Shown: piece by piece, positions 23,652 through 32,534 of the stretch
Layout of the letters: each line of letters opens with the position of its first letter
Position numbering within the stretch: position 1 is the stretch's first letter
Source of the DNA: an uncultured Faecalibacterium sp.
Lineage (GTDB): Bacteria; Bacillota; Clostridia; Oscillospirales; Ruminococcaceae
Direction of reading: 5' to 3'
Assembly: GCA_934539245.1 (NCBI GenBank)
Contig: CAKTCK010000012.1
Span: 1-57,398, forward strand
Length of the DNA: 57,398 nucleotides
The notes under the pieces: model-generated
The model's input: only the letters and a program-made list of their open reading frames with translations
Told to the model about the DNA's origin: nothing
Databases searched by the model: none
Position numbers and translations under genes: made by a program

Positions 23652-24569
23652 ATGGCAAAGTACATCATCAAGCGTGTCGCAATGGGTATCTTCAGTATCT
23701 TCATTGTGGCTACGGTTACCTTTTTTGTCATGAACCTGGTCCCCGGTGGTCCGTTCGTGGCAGAAAAGTCCATCAGCGCCGCTGCTCAGCAGGCTCTGGC
23801 CGAAAAGTATGGCCTGGATAAGCCGCTGGGTGTGCAGTACGTCAACTACATGAAGAGTCTTTTGCACGGCGATCTGGGTCTGAGCCTGCGTCAGCGCGGC
23901 CGTACCGTGAACCAGATCATCGCCAGCAAGCTGCCGGTGTCCTGCCGTCTGGCAGGCATTGCAGTGGTGGTGGCTCTGTGCGTGGGCATCCCGCTGGGCT
24001 GCATTTCCGCTTACAACCGCGGTAAGTGGCTGGATAACGTTATTATCGTGTTTGCAACCTGCGGTATTGCGATCCCCAGCTTTATTTCCAGCGTGCTGCT
24101 ATTGTACCAGTTTGGTATGAACATGAAGGTGCTGCCTACTGTTGGTCTGAACAGCGCAGCCGCCTATATCATGCCGGTCACCGCGCTGGCCATCTATCCC
24201 TCGGCTTATATCACTCGCCTGATGCGCTCCAGCCTGCTGGACGTCATGGGTCAGGACTATATGCGCACTGCCCGCGCAAAGGGCGTGTCCCAGTTCATGA
24301 TCCTGTTCAAGCACGCACTGCGCAACGCCATCCTGCCTGTCATCACCTACGTCGGCCCCATGCTGGCCAGCCTGATGACCGGTTCTTTCGTGGTGGAAAA
24401 GATCTTCTCCGTGCCCGGTCTGGGCCGCGACTTCGTGTCTGCCATCACCAACCGTGACTACACCATGATCATGGGCACCACCATCCTGCTGTCCAGCATG
24501 GTCATCATTGCAAACGTGATCGTGGATATCCTTTATAAGATCATCGACCCGCGCATCAAGCTGCAGTAA
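23652..24569 (+). CDS. oppB: Oligopeptide/dipeptide ABC importer permease OppB
   Basis: This 305-residue membrane protein has six segments. The N-terminus AKYIIKRVAMGIFSIFIVATVTFFVMNLVPGGPF is characteristic of OppB/DppB, and the EAA loop DYMRTARAKGVSQFMILFKHALRNAILP contacts the ATPases. ATG at 23652 has GGAG 13 bases upstream; the open frame continues upstream through the untranslated leader, which is not coding. It is the first gene of an oppBCDF operon with small gaps (18, 14 and -4 bases). Confidence 0.93.
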   Translation: MAKYIIKRVAMGIFSIFIVATVTFFVMNLVPGGPFVAEKSISAAAQQALAEKYGLDKPLGVQYVNYMKSLLHGDLGLSLRQRGRTVNQIIASKLPVSCRLAGIAVVVALCVGIPLGCISAYNRGKWLDNVIIVFATCGIAIPSFISSVLLLYQFGMNMKVLPTVGLNSAAAYIMPVTALAIYPSAYITRLMRSSLLDVMGQDYMRTARAKGVSQFMILFKHALRNAILPVITYVGPMLASLMTGSFVVEKIFSVPGLGRDFVSAITNRDYTMIMGTTILLSSMVIIANVIVDILYKIIDPRIKLQ

Positions 24570-24587
24570 GAGAAAGGAGCGATTTTC

Positions 24588-25637
24588 ATGGAAAACATTA
24601 AAAAGAATCCGCTCAGCCTGCAGCTCAACGCGGAGGATTTTCTGCCCGCCAGCAATGAGGAAAAGCAGAGCCTGGTGGTCATGCGCGAAAGCGTCAACTT
24701 CTGGAAGGACGGTATCCGCCGCCTGAAGAAGAACAAGATCGCCATGGTCAGCTTTGTGTTCATCATTGCCATTGCCATCTTTGCCTACCTGCTGCCCGCC
24801 GTCTGGCCTTACAGCTACTCCGAGCAGATGAAGGGCAGCAACAACCTGAAGCCCTTTGAGTACTCTACCTCTGAGCAGGCGCGTATCGACGCAGGCGAAA
24901 AGGTGTTCCCGCACATTCTGGGCACCGACCGTATGGGCCGTGACTTTGCTGTGCGTATCATGATGGGCACCCGCGTCAGCCTGTCCGTCGGTCTGATTGC
25001 CTCTGTGCTGGTGCTGATCATCGGCGCCACCTATGGTGCGGTTGCGGCCTTTGCCGGCGGCTGGGTGGATAATATCATGATGCGTATTACAGATATTTTG
25101 TATACCATCCCCGATATTCTGCTGATCATCCTGCTGGGCATGGCGCTGAAGGATCCGCTGGATGCACTGGCCTCCAAGCCCGGCTTCAAGTGGATGCAGA
25201 CCCTTGGCCCTAACATGATCTCCATCTTCATCATCTTTGCTCTGCTGTACTGGGTCGGCATGGCGCGTATCGTCCGCAGCCAGATCCTGATCCTGAAGGA
25301 GAGCGAGTACGTTACCGCTGCCCGTGCACTGGGCGCTTCCAGCGGCCGTATCATCAAAAAGCATCTGCTCACCAACTGCATTGGTACCCTGATCGTTACC
25401 ACCACCCTGCAGATCCCGGCTTCCATCTTCACCGAGAGCTACCTGAGCTTCATCGGTCTGGGCGTTGCAGCCCCGCTGCCTTCTCTGGGTTCTCTGGCTA
25501 CCGATGCCGTCAAGGGCATGAACACCTACCCCCATCTGCTGATCGCCCCCGCACTGATGATCAGCGTGATGATCCTTGTGTTCAACCTGTTCGGTGACGG
25601 CCTGCGCGATGCCTTTGACCCGAAGCTGAAGAATTGA
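24588..25637 (+). CDS. oppC: Oligopeptide/dipeptide ABC importer permease OppC
   Basis: This 349-residue membrane protein has the extended cytoplasmic N-terminus typical of OppC (about 45 residues before the first membrane segment). HILGTDRMGRDFAVRIMMGTRVSLSVG and the EAA loop SEYVTAARALGASSGRIIKKHLLTN are family signatures. It pairs with OppB to form the transmembrane channel. GAAAGGAG precedes the ATG. Confidence 0.93.
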   Translation: MENIKKNPLSLQLNAEDFLPASNEEKQSLVVMRESVNFWKDGIRRLKKNKIAMVSFVFIIAIAIFAYLLPAVWPYSYSEQMKGSNNLKPFEYSTSEQARIDAGEKVFPHILGTDRMGRDFAVRIMMGTRVSLSVGLIASVLVLIIGATYGAVAAFAGGWVDNIMMRITDILYTIPDILLIILLGMALKDPLDALASKPGFKWMQTLGPNMISIFIIFALLYWVGMARIVRSQILILKESEYVTAARALGASSGRIIKKHLLTNCIGTLIVTTTLQIPASIFTESYLSFIGLGVAAPLPSLGSLATDAVKGMNTYPHLLIAPALMISVMILVFNLFGDGLRDAFDPKLKN

Positions 25638-25651
25638 TGAGGTGAACAGAA

Positions 25652-26653
25652 ATGAGCGAGAAAATTCTTGATATCAAAGAAGAACGCCTTTCTTTCTTCA
25701 CCCCTGCGGGCGAAGTAAAGGCACTGAACGGCGTTTCCTTTACCATGAATCAGGGCGATGTTCTGGGCGTTGTGGGCGAGTCCGGCTCCGGTAAGTCGGT
25801 CACCGCCTACTCCGTTATGGGCCTGACCGCTTACCCCGGTAAGCTGGTGGGCGGCAAGGTGTGGTTCAACGGCCACGAGATCGAGAACATGAAGGAGAAA
25901 GACTTCCGCAAGATCCGCGGCAACGAGGTCTCCATCATCTTCCAGGACCCCATGACCAGCTTGAACCCGGTGTACACCATCGGCAACCAGATCGTGGAGG
26001 TCATCCGCCTGCACACGGATAAGAACAAGGCCGATGCATGGGCACGCGCCAAGGAGCTGCTGGAGCTGGTTGGCATCAACGAGCCCGAAAAGCGTCTGAA
26101 GCAGTACCCCCACGAGCTGTCTGGTGGTATGCGTCAGCGTGTGATGATCGCCATTGCACTGGCCTGTGAGCCTAAGCTGCTGATCGCCGACGAGCCCACC
26201 ACCGCACTGGACGTGACCATTCAGGCACAGATCCTTGAGCTGATGCAGGATCTGCGCAAGAAGCTGGGCATGAGCATTATCATGATCACCCATGATCTGG
26301 GTGTTGTGGCTTCCATGTGCGAGAAGATCGCCGTCATGTATGCCGGTCACATTGTGGAATACGGCACTACCGACGAGATCTTCTACCAGCCGGGTCACGA
26401 GTACACCAAGGGTCTGATCAACTCCATCCCCAAGCTGAACACCGCAGAGCACGAGCGCCTTGTGCCCATTGAGGGTACCCCTGTGGACCTGCTGAATCCG
26501 CCGGCCGGCTGCCCCTTTGCGCCCCGCTGCAAGAACTGCATGAAAATCTGTCTGAGCAAGATGCCCCCGCGCACCGAGCTCAGCGATACCCACTATACCT
26601 ACTGCTGGCTGCAGCAGAAGGCTGCATTTGAGAAAGGGGAAAAGGCAGAATGA
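25652..26653 (+). CDS. oppD: Oligopeptide ABC importer ATP-binding protein OppD
   Basis: This 333-residue ATPase has Walker [10 protein letters not shown], signature LSGGMRQRV, Walker [13 protein letters not shown] and the OppD/F C-terminal cysteine-rich region ([14 protein letters not shown]) that carries an iron-sulfur site in some homologues. It energises peptide uptake together with OppF. The stop overlaps the OppF start (ATGA), indicating translational coupling. Confidence 0.94.
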   Translation: MSEKILDIKEERLSFFTPAGEVKALNGVSFTMNQGDVLGVVGESGSGKSVTAYSVMGLTAYPGKLVGGKVWFNGHEIENMKEKDFRKIRGNEVSIIFQDPMTSLNPVYTIGNQIVEVIRLHTDKNKADAWARAKELLELVGINEPEKRLKQYPHELSGGMRQRVMIAIALACEPKLLIADEPTTALDVTIQAQILELMQDLRKKLGMSIIMITHDLGVVASMCEKIAVMYAGHIVEYGTTDEIFYQPGHEYTKGLINSIPKLNTAEHERLVPIEGTPVDLLNPPAGCPFAPRCKNCMKICLSKMPPRTELSDTHYTYCWLQQKAAFEKGEKAE

Positions 26654-27645
26654 GTGAACACAAGACGCTGGTCGAAGTCCAGCACCTGCAGCAGTATTTC
26701 CCCGCCGGCGGTGTGGGCAAGAACCGCAAGTACGTTCAGGCCGTGGATGACGTAAGCTTTGCCATCCGCAAGGGCGAGACCCTTGGTCTGGTAGGCGAGT
26801 CCGGCTGTGGCAAGACCACCACCGGCCGCACCCTGCTGCGCCTGTACGAGCCCACCGGCGGCAAGATCTACTACGACGGCAATCTGCTGTTTGATAAGGA
26901 CAACAAGATCGCAGTGGATATGCTGCCTTACCGCCGCCGGATGCAGATCGTTTTTCAGGATCCCTACGCAAGTCTGGACCCCCGCATGACCATTGGCGAC
27001 ATCGTGGGCGAGGGCATTGATATCCATCATCTGGCCGAGAACGAAAAGGACCGCCACGATAAGATCATCGCCCTGCTGGAGCGCGTTGGCCTGAACAGTG
27101 AGCACGCAAACCGTTACTGCCACGAGTTCTCCGGCGGTCAGCGTCAGCGCGTGGGCATTGCCCGTGCACTGGCTGTGAACCCCGAGTTCATCGTTTGTGA
27201 CGAGCCTGTTTCCGCACTGGACGTTTCCATTCAGGCACAGGTCGTCAATATGTTCGAAGATCTGCAGCAGGAGATGGGCCTGACCTACCTGTTCATCGCC
27301 CATGACCTGAGCGTTGTGAAGCACATCTCCAACCGCATCGGCGTGATGTATCTGGGCAAGATGGTGGAGCTGGCCGACAGCTATGAGCTGATCGCCCACA
27401 GCATCCACCCCTACACCCGCAGCCTGATCTCCGCAATTCCGGTGGCAGACCCCATTACGGCCCGCCAGTCCAAGCGTATCGTGCTGCAGGGCGATGTGCC
27501 CAGCCCCCTGAACCCGCCGTCCGGCTGCCGTTTCCGCACCCGCTGCCCCTATGCAGACGAGCAGTGCGCAAACGAGGTGCCCGAGTTCAAGGAGGTCTCC
27601 ACCGGCCACTGGGCAGCCTGCCATCACCTTGACCGCGTGAAGTGA
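26650..27645 (+). CDS. oppF: Oligopeptide ABC importer ATP-binding protein OppF
   Basis: This 331-residue ATPase has Walker [10 protein letters not shown], signature [15 protein letters not shown] and Walker [13 protein letters not shown]. The C-terminal [14 protein letters not shown] segment mirrors OppD. The start codon overlaps the oppD stop by four bases. No T-run terminator follows; the dyad at 27710-27739 and a new promoter separate it from the binding-protein gene. Confidence 0.94.
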   Translation: MSEHKTLVEVQHLQQYFPAGGVGKNRKYVQAVDDVSFAIRKGETLGLVGESGCGKTTTGRTLLRLYEPTGGKIYYDGNLLFDKDNKIAVDMLPYRRRMQIVFQDPYASLDPRMTIGDIVGEGIDIHHLAENEKDRHDKIIALLERVGLNSEHANRYCHEFSGGQRQRVGIARALAVNPEFIVCDEPVSALDVSIQAQVVNMFEDLQQEMGLTYLFIAHDLSVVKHISNRIGVMYLGKMVELADSYELIAHSIHPYTRSLISAIPVADPITARQSKRIVLQGDVPSPLNPPSGCRFRTRCPYADEQCANEVPEFKEVSTGHWAACHHLDRVK

Positions 27646-27709
27646 GAACACTTCACACCGACAAGAGGTGAAAACGTTTCAACTTAGCGCTGAAATGTTG
27701 TCACAAAAT

Positions 27710-27739
27710 GGTTACAGTCCAAATTTTGGGCTTGTAACC
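27710..27739. promoter_or_regulatory. Dyad overlapping the -35 of the peptide-binding protein promoter
   Basis: GGTTACAGTCC (27710-27720) pairs with GGGCTTGTAACC (27728-27739), with one bulge, centred on AAATTTT. The right arm contains the -35 hexamer TTGTAA of the next promoter. It could be a regulator-binding site or the terminal hairpin of oppF mRNA; it lacks a T-run. A second weaker pair, AACGTTTCA/TGAAATGTT, lies at about 27673-27699. Confidence 0.45.
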
Positions 27740-27760
27740 GGCGTGAGAACGCATTATAAT
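27732..27760 (+). promoter_or_regulatory. Promoter of the peptide-binding lipoprotein gene
   Basis: TTGTAA (27732-27737) and a perfect TATAAT (27755-27760) with a 17-base spacer, 101 bases ahead of the ATG. Confidence 0.75.
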
Positions 27761-27860
27761 CATTCGTGTTCCTCCGGTGTACAATTTACATCGGATCGAA
27801 TATAGAGGCGGCTGGGGCAACCTAGCACACTCAAATTTGATATAAGGGAAGGATATTATT

Positions 27861-29555
27861 ATGAAACGCATTTCTCGTCGTAATTTCCTCAAGGTTGCAG
27901 GCGTGGGTGCCGCTGCTATGGGTCTGGCAGCCTGTGGCGGCAGCAAGTCCGGTTCTACCGCAACCTCCGGTTCTGCTTCTTCCGCTGCTGGTTCTTCTAC
28001 CGGCAGTGTCAACACCGCTGGCTTCACCGTCCAGTACGGCCCCAACCCCGAGACTCTGGATCCCGCTCTGAACAGCGCTGTTGATGGTGCCAACACCATC
28101 ATCACCATCTTCGAGCCCCTGCTGATCATCAACGAGAACAACGAAGTTGTTGGCGGCCAGGCTGAGAGTTGGGAAGCAAGTGAGGACGGCCTGACTTGGA
28201 CCTTCACCATGCGTGACGGCCTGAAGTGGAGTGACGGCACCGACCTGACTGCTAAGGACTTCGAGTACAGCTTCAAGCGTATGGCTAACCCCGACACCGC
28301 TGCTCCCTACGCAGAGACCTGCCTGGGCATGATCGATGGCTTTGAGGCAGCTCAGGCCGGCGATACCGACGCTCTGAACGTCAAGGCAAGCGATGACGGC
28401 AAGACCCTGACCATCGTGCTGTCCTACCCCTGCTCCTACTTCGACAAGATGGCCGCATTCGCATCCATGAGCCCTGTGCAGCAGGCTACCGTTGAGGCCA
28501 ACGGCGATGCATGGTGCACCGCCGCTGAGACCTTCGTCTCCAACGGCCCCTACATGATCACCGAGTGGACTCCCTCCGAGCGTATCGTTCTGTCCAAGAA
28601 CCCCAACTACGTCGGCGGCTGGGATAGCTCCAAGATCGTTTCCGACAGCATCACCGTGCTGCTGCTGGAGGATTCTTCCGCTTCCTACGCTGCTTACAAC
28701 AGCGGCGAGGCTGTCATGATCAAGGACGTGCCCACCGACGAGATCCCCAGCCTGACCAAGGCAGAGGACGGCGGCGACTTCTATGTTGACACCATTCTGG
28801 GCACCTACTACATCAGCATGAACCTGCAGCACGATGCCTTCAAGGATGCCAAGGTCCGCAAGGCTCTGGCTCTGGCCATCGACCGCGACTATGTTGCCAA
28901 CACCATTATGCAGGGCACCTACTCTGCTGCTTCCAACTTGGTTGGCCCCGGCATCGTGGACGAGCAGGGCTACTTCTACGACAACGCGAACGGCGGCTCT
29001 CCCTACATTGCAGCTGACTACGAGGCAAATCTGGCCGAGGCTAAGAAGCTGCTGGAAGAGGCTGGCTACCCCAATGGCGAGGGCTACCCCACCATCGAGT
29101 ACAGCACCAACGATTCCGGCTACCATGTGCCTCTGGCAGAGTACCTGCAGCAAGTCTGGGGCGATCTGGGCATCACTTTGACCATCAGCAAGATGGAGTG
29201 GTCTGCCTTCACCGCTGCTCGCCGTGCAGGTGAGTACGATGTTGCTCGTAACGGCTGGGTCATGGACTACAACGATCCTTCCAACATGATCGAGCTGTTC
29301 TCCACCGACAATGGCAACAATGATGGTAAGTACTCCAACGCTGACTTCGATGCTGCTATGGAGGCTTCCAAGGTTGCTGATGCCGCCGAGCACTTTGCAC
29401 AGCTGCATAAGGCTGAGGACATCCTGATGGAGGATATGGGCTGCATCCCCGTTGCTTACTACAACGACTTCTGGCTGCAGAGTTCCTCTCTGAAGGGCGT
29501 CTGGCACAGCCCGTACGGCTACTGGTACTTCCAGTACGGCTACATTGAGGAGTAA
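27861..29555 (+). CDS. oppA: Peptide-binding lipoprotein of the Opp/Dpp importer (SBP family 5)
   Basis: This 564-residue exported solute-binding protein has a signal MKRISRRNFLKVAG and lipobox LAAC (lipidated Cys25), then a Gly/Ser/Thr linker. Family 5 motifs include GPNPETLDPALNSAVDGANTI, AESWEASEDGLTWTFTMRDG, KWSDGTDLTAKDFEYSFKRM and ALAIDRDYVANTIM. It delivers peptides to the OppBCDF complex encoded just upstream. Separate transcription and strong codon bias indicate the usual excess of binding protein over permease. The twin-arginine motif resembles that of the nucleoside-binding lipoprotein. GGAAGGAT lies 8 bases before the ATG. Confidence 0.93.
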   Translation: MKRISRRNFLKVAGVGAAAMGLAACGGSKSGSTATSGSASSAAGSSTGSVNTAGFTVQYGPNPETLDPALNSAVDGANTIITIFEPLLIINENNEVVGGQAESWEASEDGLTWTFTMRDGLKWSDGTDLTAKDFEYSFKRMANPDTAAPYAETCLGMIDGFEAAQAGDTDALNVKASDDGKTLTIVLSYPCSYFDKMAAFASMSPVQQATVEANGDAWCTAAETFVSNGPYMITEWTPSERIVLSKNPNYVGGWDSSKIVSDSITVLLLEDSSASYAAYNSGEAVMIKDVPTDEIPSLTKAEDGGDFYVDTILGTYYISMNLQHDAFKDAKVRKALALAIDRDYVANTIMQGTYSAASNLVGPGIVDEQGYFYDNANGGSPYIAADYEANLAEAKKLLEEAGYPNGEGYPTIEYSTNDSGYHVPLAEYLQQVWGDLGITLTISKMEWSAFTAARRAGEYDVARNGWVMDYNDPSNMIELFSTDNGNNDGKYSNADFDAAMEASKVADAAEHFAQLHKAEDILMEDMGCIPVAYYNDFWLQSSSLKGVWHSPYGYWYFQYGYIEE

Positions 29556-29605
29556 TTTCCTCTGTGTGCTGTGCAGCGTAAGCTGAACCGTAAATCATAA
29601 GCACC

Positions 29606-29647
29606 AAGCACCCCGCTGACCGGAAACGGTTGGCGGGGTGCTTTTTT
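29606..29647 (+). terminator. Terminator of the peptide-binding protein gene
   Basis: AAGCACCCCGC (29606-29616) pairs perfectly with GCGGGGTGCTT (29633-29643), with an inner CCG/CGG stem and a T-run. Confidence 0.92.
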
Positions 29648-29662
29648 GCTATTATCCTGCAA

Positions 29663-29701
29663 AAAAGACGAGTGCTCGGCAAAACCGAGCACTCGTCTTT
29701 T
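29663..29701. terminator. Second, bidirectional terminator between convergent genes
   Basis: AAAAGACGAGTGCTCGG (29663-29679) pairs perfectly with its complement at 29685-29701 around a 5-base loop. On the minus strand it ends the unknown gene at 29735-30493. Confidence 0.9.
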
Positions 29702-29734
29702 ATATGTAAACCAGATTGAAAAGGTACCATGTAC

Positions 29735-30493
29735 TTACACGGCAGCCATGGCAGCCAGAACGCTCTGCCAGCTCTTGCTGCGTGCGGCAGGCACCGGGGC
29801 GGGGCGGGTGCGCCGTGCAGCCGAGGCAGTATGGTAGGTCGCAGAGGATACGGTCAGGGCAGGGGAGGGGCAGAAGAACACAGCGGTGTCCTTTGCCAGC
29901 CACTGTGCAGCCAATGCAGCGGCCTGCGGGTCAGATTGCAGGGCACGGCGCTCGTTCCCGGCCAGAAAATCAGCCAGCCAGTACAAAATTGCGCCCAGCG
30001 GCAGGCAGGGGGAAGCGTCCTGATTCCAGTAACTCCAGCGTGCACCGCAGCCAAGGTGGCTTTCCACCGTGATTTGTGCGCCGGTGCGGGCATTCTGCGG
30101 GATGGTACCAACATAGTTCGTGCCGGCGCGCTGCCCCAGTTCCTCCACAAGGCGCTGGGTGCGGGCGGCGTCCAGCCGATCCTCCCGGCAATAGGCGCGG
30201 AAGTCGGTCTGGCTGAGCAGGCTATCGGCACTGGACGGGAAACGCCCGGTCAACTGCCCATCCGCATTGTGGCACAGCTGCCAGCCCTTGCGGAACAGCT
30301 GGAAATTCAGGCAGCGCCGCCCCATGGTGGAGTAGCACACAAGGGCGCTCTGTTCCCCGGGCAGCTGTTTTACTTCAAGATAGGCATCGTTGCCGCAGGT
30401 ATCCTGCAAACGGACGGTAAGCAGCAGCTGTGCACCAGCGTGCAGGGTGGACATGGCGTTGTGCATGGCGTCAAAATAACGGGAAGCGTCCAT
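29735..30493 (-). CDS. Protein of unknown function
   Basis: I do not recognise this 252-residue protein. It has no signal peptide or membrane segment, so it is probably cytoplasmic. It starts MDASRYFDAMHNAMSTLH and contains several Cys and Trp residues (CGARWSYWNQDASPCLPLG). The last 60 residues are Ala-rich and basic. The middle section alternates strand and helix-like stretches (ALVCYSTMGRRCLNFQLFRKGWQLCH). ATG at 30493 is chosen because AAGGAG lies 7 bases upstream. It has its own promoter and terminators on both sides, so it is a single-gene unit, transcribed in the same direction as the MoxR/VWA pair but separated from it. Confidence 0.7.
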   Translation of the reverse strand: MDASRYFDAMHNAMSTLHAGAQLLLTVRLQDTCGNDAYLEVKQLPGEQSALVCYSTMGRRCLNFQLFRKGWQLCHNADGQLTGRFPSSADSLLSQTDFRAYCREDRLDAARTQRLVEELGQRAGTNYVGTIPQNARTGAQITVESHLGCGARWSYWNQDASPCLPLGAILYWLADFLAGNERRALQSDPQAAALAAQWLAKDTAVFFCPSPALTVSSATYHTASAARRTRPAPVPAARSKSWQSVLAAMAAV

Positions 30494-30587
30494 GGTTGAT
30501 CTCCTTCCTAAAGTTGAACAGCGAAACGTTGTGAAAACGCCAGCCGGGTGATCGGGCCGACAGGCTGCATAAAACTTCTCTGAACGT

Positions 30588-30616
30588 AGTATAGCATACT
30601 TTTGGAGAAAAAACAA
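30588..30616 (-). promoter_or_regulatory. Promoter of the unknown gene
   Basis: On the minus strand TTGTTT (30616-30611) and TATACT (30593-30588) with a 17-base spacer. Confidence 0.65.
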
Positions 30617-30713
30617 CTGAAAGTTTTCCGAAACGACAAATTTTTGCAAATACTTGTAGCACAAAGCAAACGAAAACTCGAAGCATGGTTGTGCTATATG
30701 ATGAGTAGTTGTA

Positions 30714-30775
30714 AAAATGACCCCTGTGGGAGGTGCCGACTAAGGCCGGAGCTGCTCCCACAGGGGTCGTTTTGT
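30714..30775 (-). terminator. Terminator of the MoxR/VWA operon
   Basis: On the minus strand CGACCCCTGTGGGAG pairs with CTCCCACAGGGGTC, with an inner CCGG/CCGG-like stem, ending in a T-run. It begins only 5 bases past the VWA stop codon. Confidence 0.85.
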
Positions 30776-30779
30776 TTTT

Positions 30780-32534
30780 TCAATCGCCAAGTTCCCGGAT
30801 CTCGTTCTGGATCAGCCGTCCGGCTGCCCGGGCAAGCTGATCCATGCCGCGGATGCGTGCCATATTTTTGCCGTAGATCTGCGCGGCGGCACCGGTGCTG
30901 CTGTCCTCGCCCATAAAAACGGCAGACACCCGCACGCCTTGCCGCTGCAAGGTGCGTACCTGCGCGGCGGTGTCGGCCACACCGGCGGCGTCCTCGTAGG
31001 CGCAGCCCAGCGGGTTCTCCGCTGTGGGCGGGATGCGGCGGCTGTCGTTAGGGCTGGCATCGGTCAGCAGGATCATCAGGTGGCGCGGAGCGGGGCCGGG
31101 GGCGTACCGGATCAGATCGCCCGCAGCACGCAGCGCTAGACCGTCCCGGTTCCAGCCCGAGGCGAAGTAACGGAAAATGCTCTGCCGGTTCTTGTCCGCA
31201 AAGCCTTTCAGCACCCGCAGCACCGTGTAGCCCCGCAGGCTGCTGAAGGCGCTTACCCGCACCGGAATGCCGCAGTTTGCCAGACTTTCGGCCAGAATGG
31301 CGCCCTGCGCCGCGATCACCTCCTGACAATGCAGGCGGGATGCAGAGGCGTCCAGCAGCAGATCCACCGTAAAGGCGGGGCAGTTTTCCTCCTCCGGGCA
31401 CAAAAACACCCTGTCGTCGTTCAGGTAAGGGGCGCGCCACACCCGCCCGGCGCACAGGTCGCCGCTGCGCGCCACTCGCTGGTCGGGCTGCTGATGCACC
31501 AGAATGCAGTTGCGGATCTGCTCAGTAAGCCGCAGCACCACGCTGCGGTGCAGCTCCTGATTTTTGGCGTAGTAGGCGCGGTTGCGTTCGGCCTGCAATT
31601 CGGCCTGCTGCGCCAGCTGCCGCGCCTCCGGGGTGGGGGCCTGTGCCGGGCTGGGCACACCTGCGCTGAACCACAGATGACAGCCCAGATGCACCCCGGT
31701 GCACAGCTCCTGCTCGACCTTGCGCAGCTGCTCCGGCGGGTAGAAGCAGCGCCCGAAGCAGCTTTCAATGTAGGCGCGGTCCTGCGCGGCGCGCTGTTTC
31801 AGGGTGATGTTTGCCCGGCGCTTGTCCACCGCCAGCCCGCTGCCTGCGGCATCCACCGCACCGGAATGCTCCACGGTCACCCGGTCGGTCTTGATCATCT
31901 GGGTGGGCATGGTTTTGGTGGCTAAGTTTGCAAAAAAAACTTGCAGCCGCAGGTGCAGCGCGGGCTTCTGGTGCACTTTGCCGTCAAACAGAGCAAATTT
32001 TGCAAACAGTGTCAGCAGGTCTTTTTTGAGCTGTGCCGGCTCCGGTGCGCTTTCCGGTGCCAGCGCAGCGGCAAGGCTGCTCTCGTAAGGGGTCATGACC
32101 GGGGCGGTGCGTCCCAGCACTTTGCGCCAGCGCGCAGCCTGCATGGTGTACACCAGCTGGTTTTTCGCCATCCACTCCTGCCGCGAAAGCTTGTACTGAA
32201 TGGCAAAAAAGTAGTCCGCGTGGGCAAACCGCAGCGCTTCCAGCACCGGGCGGCGGGGCAACTCCAGCCGATAGGCGGCGTTTTCTAAGTACAGCCACGC
32301 CATATCGTCCAGCATGGGCTGGCGTGTGTCGCCCTCCCATGCGGAAAAAATGTCCCGGATCAGCGCGTCACCGTAGTATTTGTGCACCAGCCCGACGATG
32401 CAGTTCATGTAAAAATCAATGGTGCCGTCCGTGTTGCGGGCCAGAAACAGCGGCTCAAAGCCGTAGGCTCCGGCAGCGGCCCAGACCTGATTGGCCGCGC
32501 GCCGCTCCTGCGCGGTATAACTCTGGGCGTCCAT
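30780..32534 (-). CDS. VWA-domain protein paired with a MoxR ATPase
   Basis: This 584-residue cytoplasmic protein has a C-terminal von Willebrand A domain (about 388-580). The MIDAS metal site is visible as DLLLDASAS (DxSxS at 395-399) and LLTDASPND (Asp492). The N-terminal 380 residues are helical with no recognised catalytic motif and correspond to the NorD/CobT-like arrangement, where a MoxR-family AAA+ partner works with the VWA protein as a metal-insertion or assembly chaperone. Its start overlaps the stop of the MoxR gene by one base (TGATG), a sign of strict coupling. The substrate protein is not apparent from neighbours. Confidence 0.82.
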   Translation of the reverse strand: MDAQSYTAQERRAANQVWAAAGAYGFEPLFLARNTDGTIDFYMNCIVGLVHKYYGDALIRDIFSAWEGDTRQPMLDDMAWLYLENAAYRLELPRRPVLEALRFAHADYFFAIQYKLSRQEWMAKNQLVYTMQAARWRKVLGRTAPVMTPYESSLAAALAPESAPEPAQLKKDLLTLFAKFALFDGKVHQKPALHLRLQVFFANLATKTMPTQMIKTDRVTVEHSGAVDAAGSGLAVDKRRANITLKQRAAQDRAYIESCFGRCFYPPEQLRKVEQELCTGVHLGCHLWFSAGVPSPAQAPTPEARQLAQQAELQAERNRAYYAKNQELHRSVVLRLTEQIRNCILVHQQPDQRVARSGDLCAGRVWRAPYLNDDRVFLCPEEENCPAFTVDLLLDASASRLHCQEVIAAQGAILAESLANCGIPVRVSAFSSLRGYTVLRVLKGFADKNRQSIFRYFASGWNRDGLALRAAGDLIRYAPGPAPRHLMILLTDASPNDSRRIPPTAENPLGCAYEDAAGVADTAAQVRTLQRQGVRVSAVFMGEDSSTGAAAQIYGKNMARIRGMDQLARAAGRLIQNEIRELGD

